Of a stretch of DNA of 32,116 nt, positions 31,395 through 32,116 are shown in pieces. Origin of the DNA: JAAZIN01 sp964464625 (GTDB taxonomy: Bacteria > Bacillota > Dethiobacteria > DTU022); contig CAYXKD010000019.1 of assembly GCA_964464625.1 (NCBI GenBank), positions 1 through 32,116 of the forward strand, read 5' to 3'. The notes under the pieces are model-generated. The model ran no database searches. It saw only the letters and a program-made list of their open reading frames with translations, and was not told where the DNA came from. The translations under genes and the position numbers were made by a program. Positions within the stretch are counted from its first letter, which is position 1. Every line of letters begins with the position of its first letter.

Positions 31395-31586
31395 CTACAT
31401 TGGCTTGGGATCTTTTTGTGTATCCCCTGCTTCTTTTTTAATTCTTGCTTCACAGATGGGGCAGATAGAACTGCTCTGCATGGGCGGACCCGGGAGGCTA
31501 TCCTCCAATAGAGAATATTCCTCCAGAACAGCGATTTCAAAGACGCGCCCGCAGATTATGCAGTGTTTCTGCATCGATTTGGACAA
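31395..31586 (-). CDS. Small zinc-ribbon protein
   Basis: A 63-residue protein with two CxxC knuckles, CIIC (9-12) and CPIC (42-45), about 30 residues apart, a four-Cys zinc site. The tail (ARIKKEAGDTQKDPKPM) is charged. It may bind zinc and a nucleic acid or protein partner; I do not know a function. The start is taken as TTG 31586, eight bases after GGAGG on the minus strand; the ATG two codons upstream touches that site. Readings from further upstream would run into the promoter. It is convergent with atpC and single-gene. Confidence 0.65.
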   Translation of the reverse strand: MSKSMQKHCIICGRVFEIAVLEEYSLLEDSLPGPPMQSSSICPICEARIKKEAGDTQKDPKPM

Positions 31587-31647
31587 TACCATTTCCTCCC
31601 CATATCGGATCTGGAGGATGCCTGGCTTTGTGTGCTCTTCTAGAAAT

Positions 31648-31676
31648 ATTATAACGATTCCTGATAATGGTGTCAA
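31648..31676 (-). promoter_or_regulatory. Consensus promoter of the zinc-ribbon gene
   Basis: On the minus strand TTGACA (31671-31676) and TATAAT (31648-31653), both perfect consensus, have the ideal 17-base spacer. The start of transcription near 31641 leaves a leader of about 55 bases. Confidence 0.85.
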
Positions 31677-31700
31677 CCGGTTGGTTTCCTCCCGGATGCG

Positions 31701-31793
31701 TTCCCCGGCCCTGGGCTAGTCGACAAAGTAAACGCAACCGGGACTTTGGAGAAGGGTTGCGTTTACTTTGTCTGCCCGCCTTCCCCGGCCCTG
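31701..31793. repeat. Long palindrome flanked by 13-base direct repeats (small mobile-element-like unit)
   Basis: The arms GACAAAGTAAACGCAACC (31722-31739) and its exact complement (31755-31772) form an 18-base perfect stem with a 15-base loop. TTCCCCGGCCCTG occurs at 31701-31713 and again at 31781-31793, framing a 67-base unit like an insertion with a duplicated target. As RNA it would also be a very stable hairpin. Confidence 0.7.
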
Positions 31794-32116
31794 CCCTGTA
31801 GATTCTCCACTTATATTTGCAAGGTATTGCCCGCTTCTTGAATTTGTCTCTAGCTTTGCCCTTATTGGAGATGGCAGGTGATCTGTTTCATATATGGTGG
31901 GTCACTGCCCTATTTTCTGGCGATAAGGCGCAGATAAATATTTGATTGCCTTGGGAAGTGCAAAAAATAGATATTAGGTTGTGGTAGAAAACCCGATGGT
32001 ATTGTCAAATTATGGGTGAATATGAGTTGACAATTTGCTTAATTAGCGTATATAACCTGATTTTAGACGTGCTATGAATAGTCAAGAGTAATTTTGTTCT
32101 TTGACAATCACATAGA
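31794..32116. other. Intergenic end of window with promoter-like site and TTGACAAT repeats
   Basis: No gene is visible in these 323 bases. ATTGTCAA (32001-32008) is the inverted copy of TTGACAAT at 32027-32034, which recurs at 32101-32108. TTGACA (32027-32032) with TATAAC (32051-32056), 18 bases apart, could be a plus-strand promoter for a gene beyond the window edge. Confidence 0.4.

Noticed and set aside
31333..31719. 128-codon plus-strand frame after atpC
   Set aside because: It begins inside the terminator region and runs antisense to the zinc-ribbon gene, whose promoter, ribosome site and Cys motifs are better evidence.
32001..32116. CRISPR array from repeated TTGACAAT
   Set aside because: Only 8-base copies, one of them inverted, with irregular spacing; no repeat-spacer pattern.

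Overview
The window looks like ordinary chromosomal DNA of an anaerobic, low-to-middle GC Gram-positive bacterium of the Clostridia, of the general kind that includes Peptococcaceae and Syntrophomonadaceae. This is inferred from strong GGAGG-type ribosome sites, heavy use of GTG and TTG starts, a type 1B pyrD/pyrK pair, the carD-yacL-ispD-ispF chain, and short-chain acyl-CoA genes beside a long-chain acyl-CoA ligase. I see no rRNA, tRNA, CRISPR array, prophage or intact transposase gene.

Layout. 1-699: the 3' part of a group II intron (end of its maturase plus domains V and VI), joined at its left side to what looks like a piece of another intron. 719-3634: thiolase, crotonase and 3-hydroxybutyryl-CoA dehydrogenase, which together interconvert acetyl-CoA and crotonyl-CoA, followed by a REP-like palindrome and a terminator. 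3791-6902: a YhaM-like HD nuclease, a possible 44-residue small protein, a TPR/helix-turn-helix protein and a Sir2 deacylase. 6958-12265: pyrC-pyrK-pyrD, endonuclease IV and RadA. 12254-12652 (minus): a small cysteine-containing protein convergent with radA. 13001-15848: an acyl-CoA ligase and a nitronate monooxygenase/FabK-like flavoenzyme. 15998-20534 (minus): a complete branched-chain amino acid ABC transporter transcribed livJ-H-M-G-F. 21125-24032: carD, yacL, ispD, ispF. 24221-31272: the full F1Fo ATP synthase operon atpZ-I-B-E-F-H-A-G-D-C, closed by a strong terminator. 31395-31586 (minus): a small zinc-ribbon protein with a near-perfect promoter. 31590-32116: no gene; it holds that promoter, a long palindrome between direct repeats, and a further promoter-like site.

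The fatty-acid and amino-acid genes fit an anaerobe that handles carbon as acyl-CoA esters and takes up branched-chain amino acids or similar ligands. The ATP synthase would couple this to an ion gradient; its c subunit keeps the Gln but lacks the Ser/Thr pair of Na+-binding rings, so H+ is more likely.

I found no convincing new multi-gene system. The most useful observations are at small scale: ispF and the Sir2 gene appear to lack any ATG/GTG/TTG start that would keep the essential N-terminus; a candidate small gene bridges yhaM and the TPR gene; intergenic palindromes look mobile; dyads sit inside several promoters; and an approximately 8 kb lipid/amino-acid block lies between radA and carD, where related genomes often have disA.
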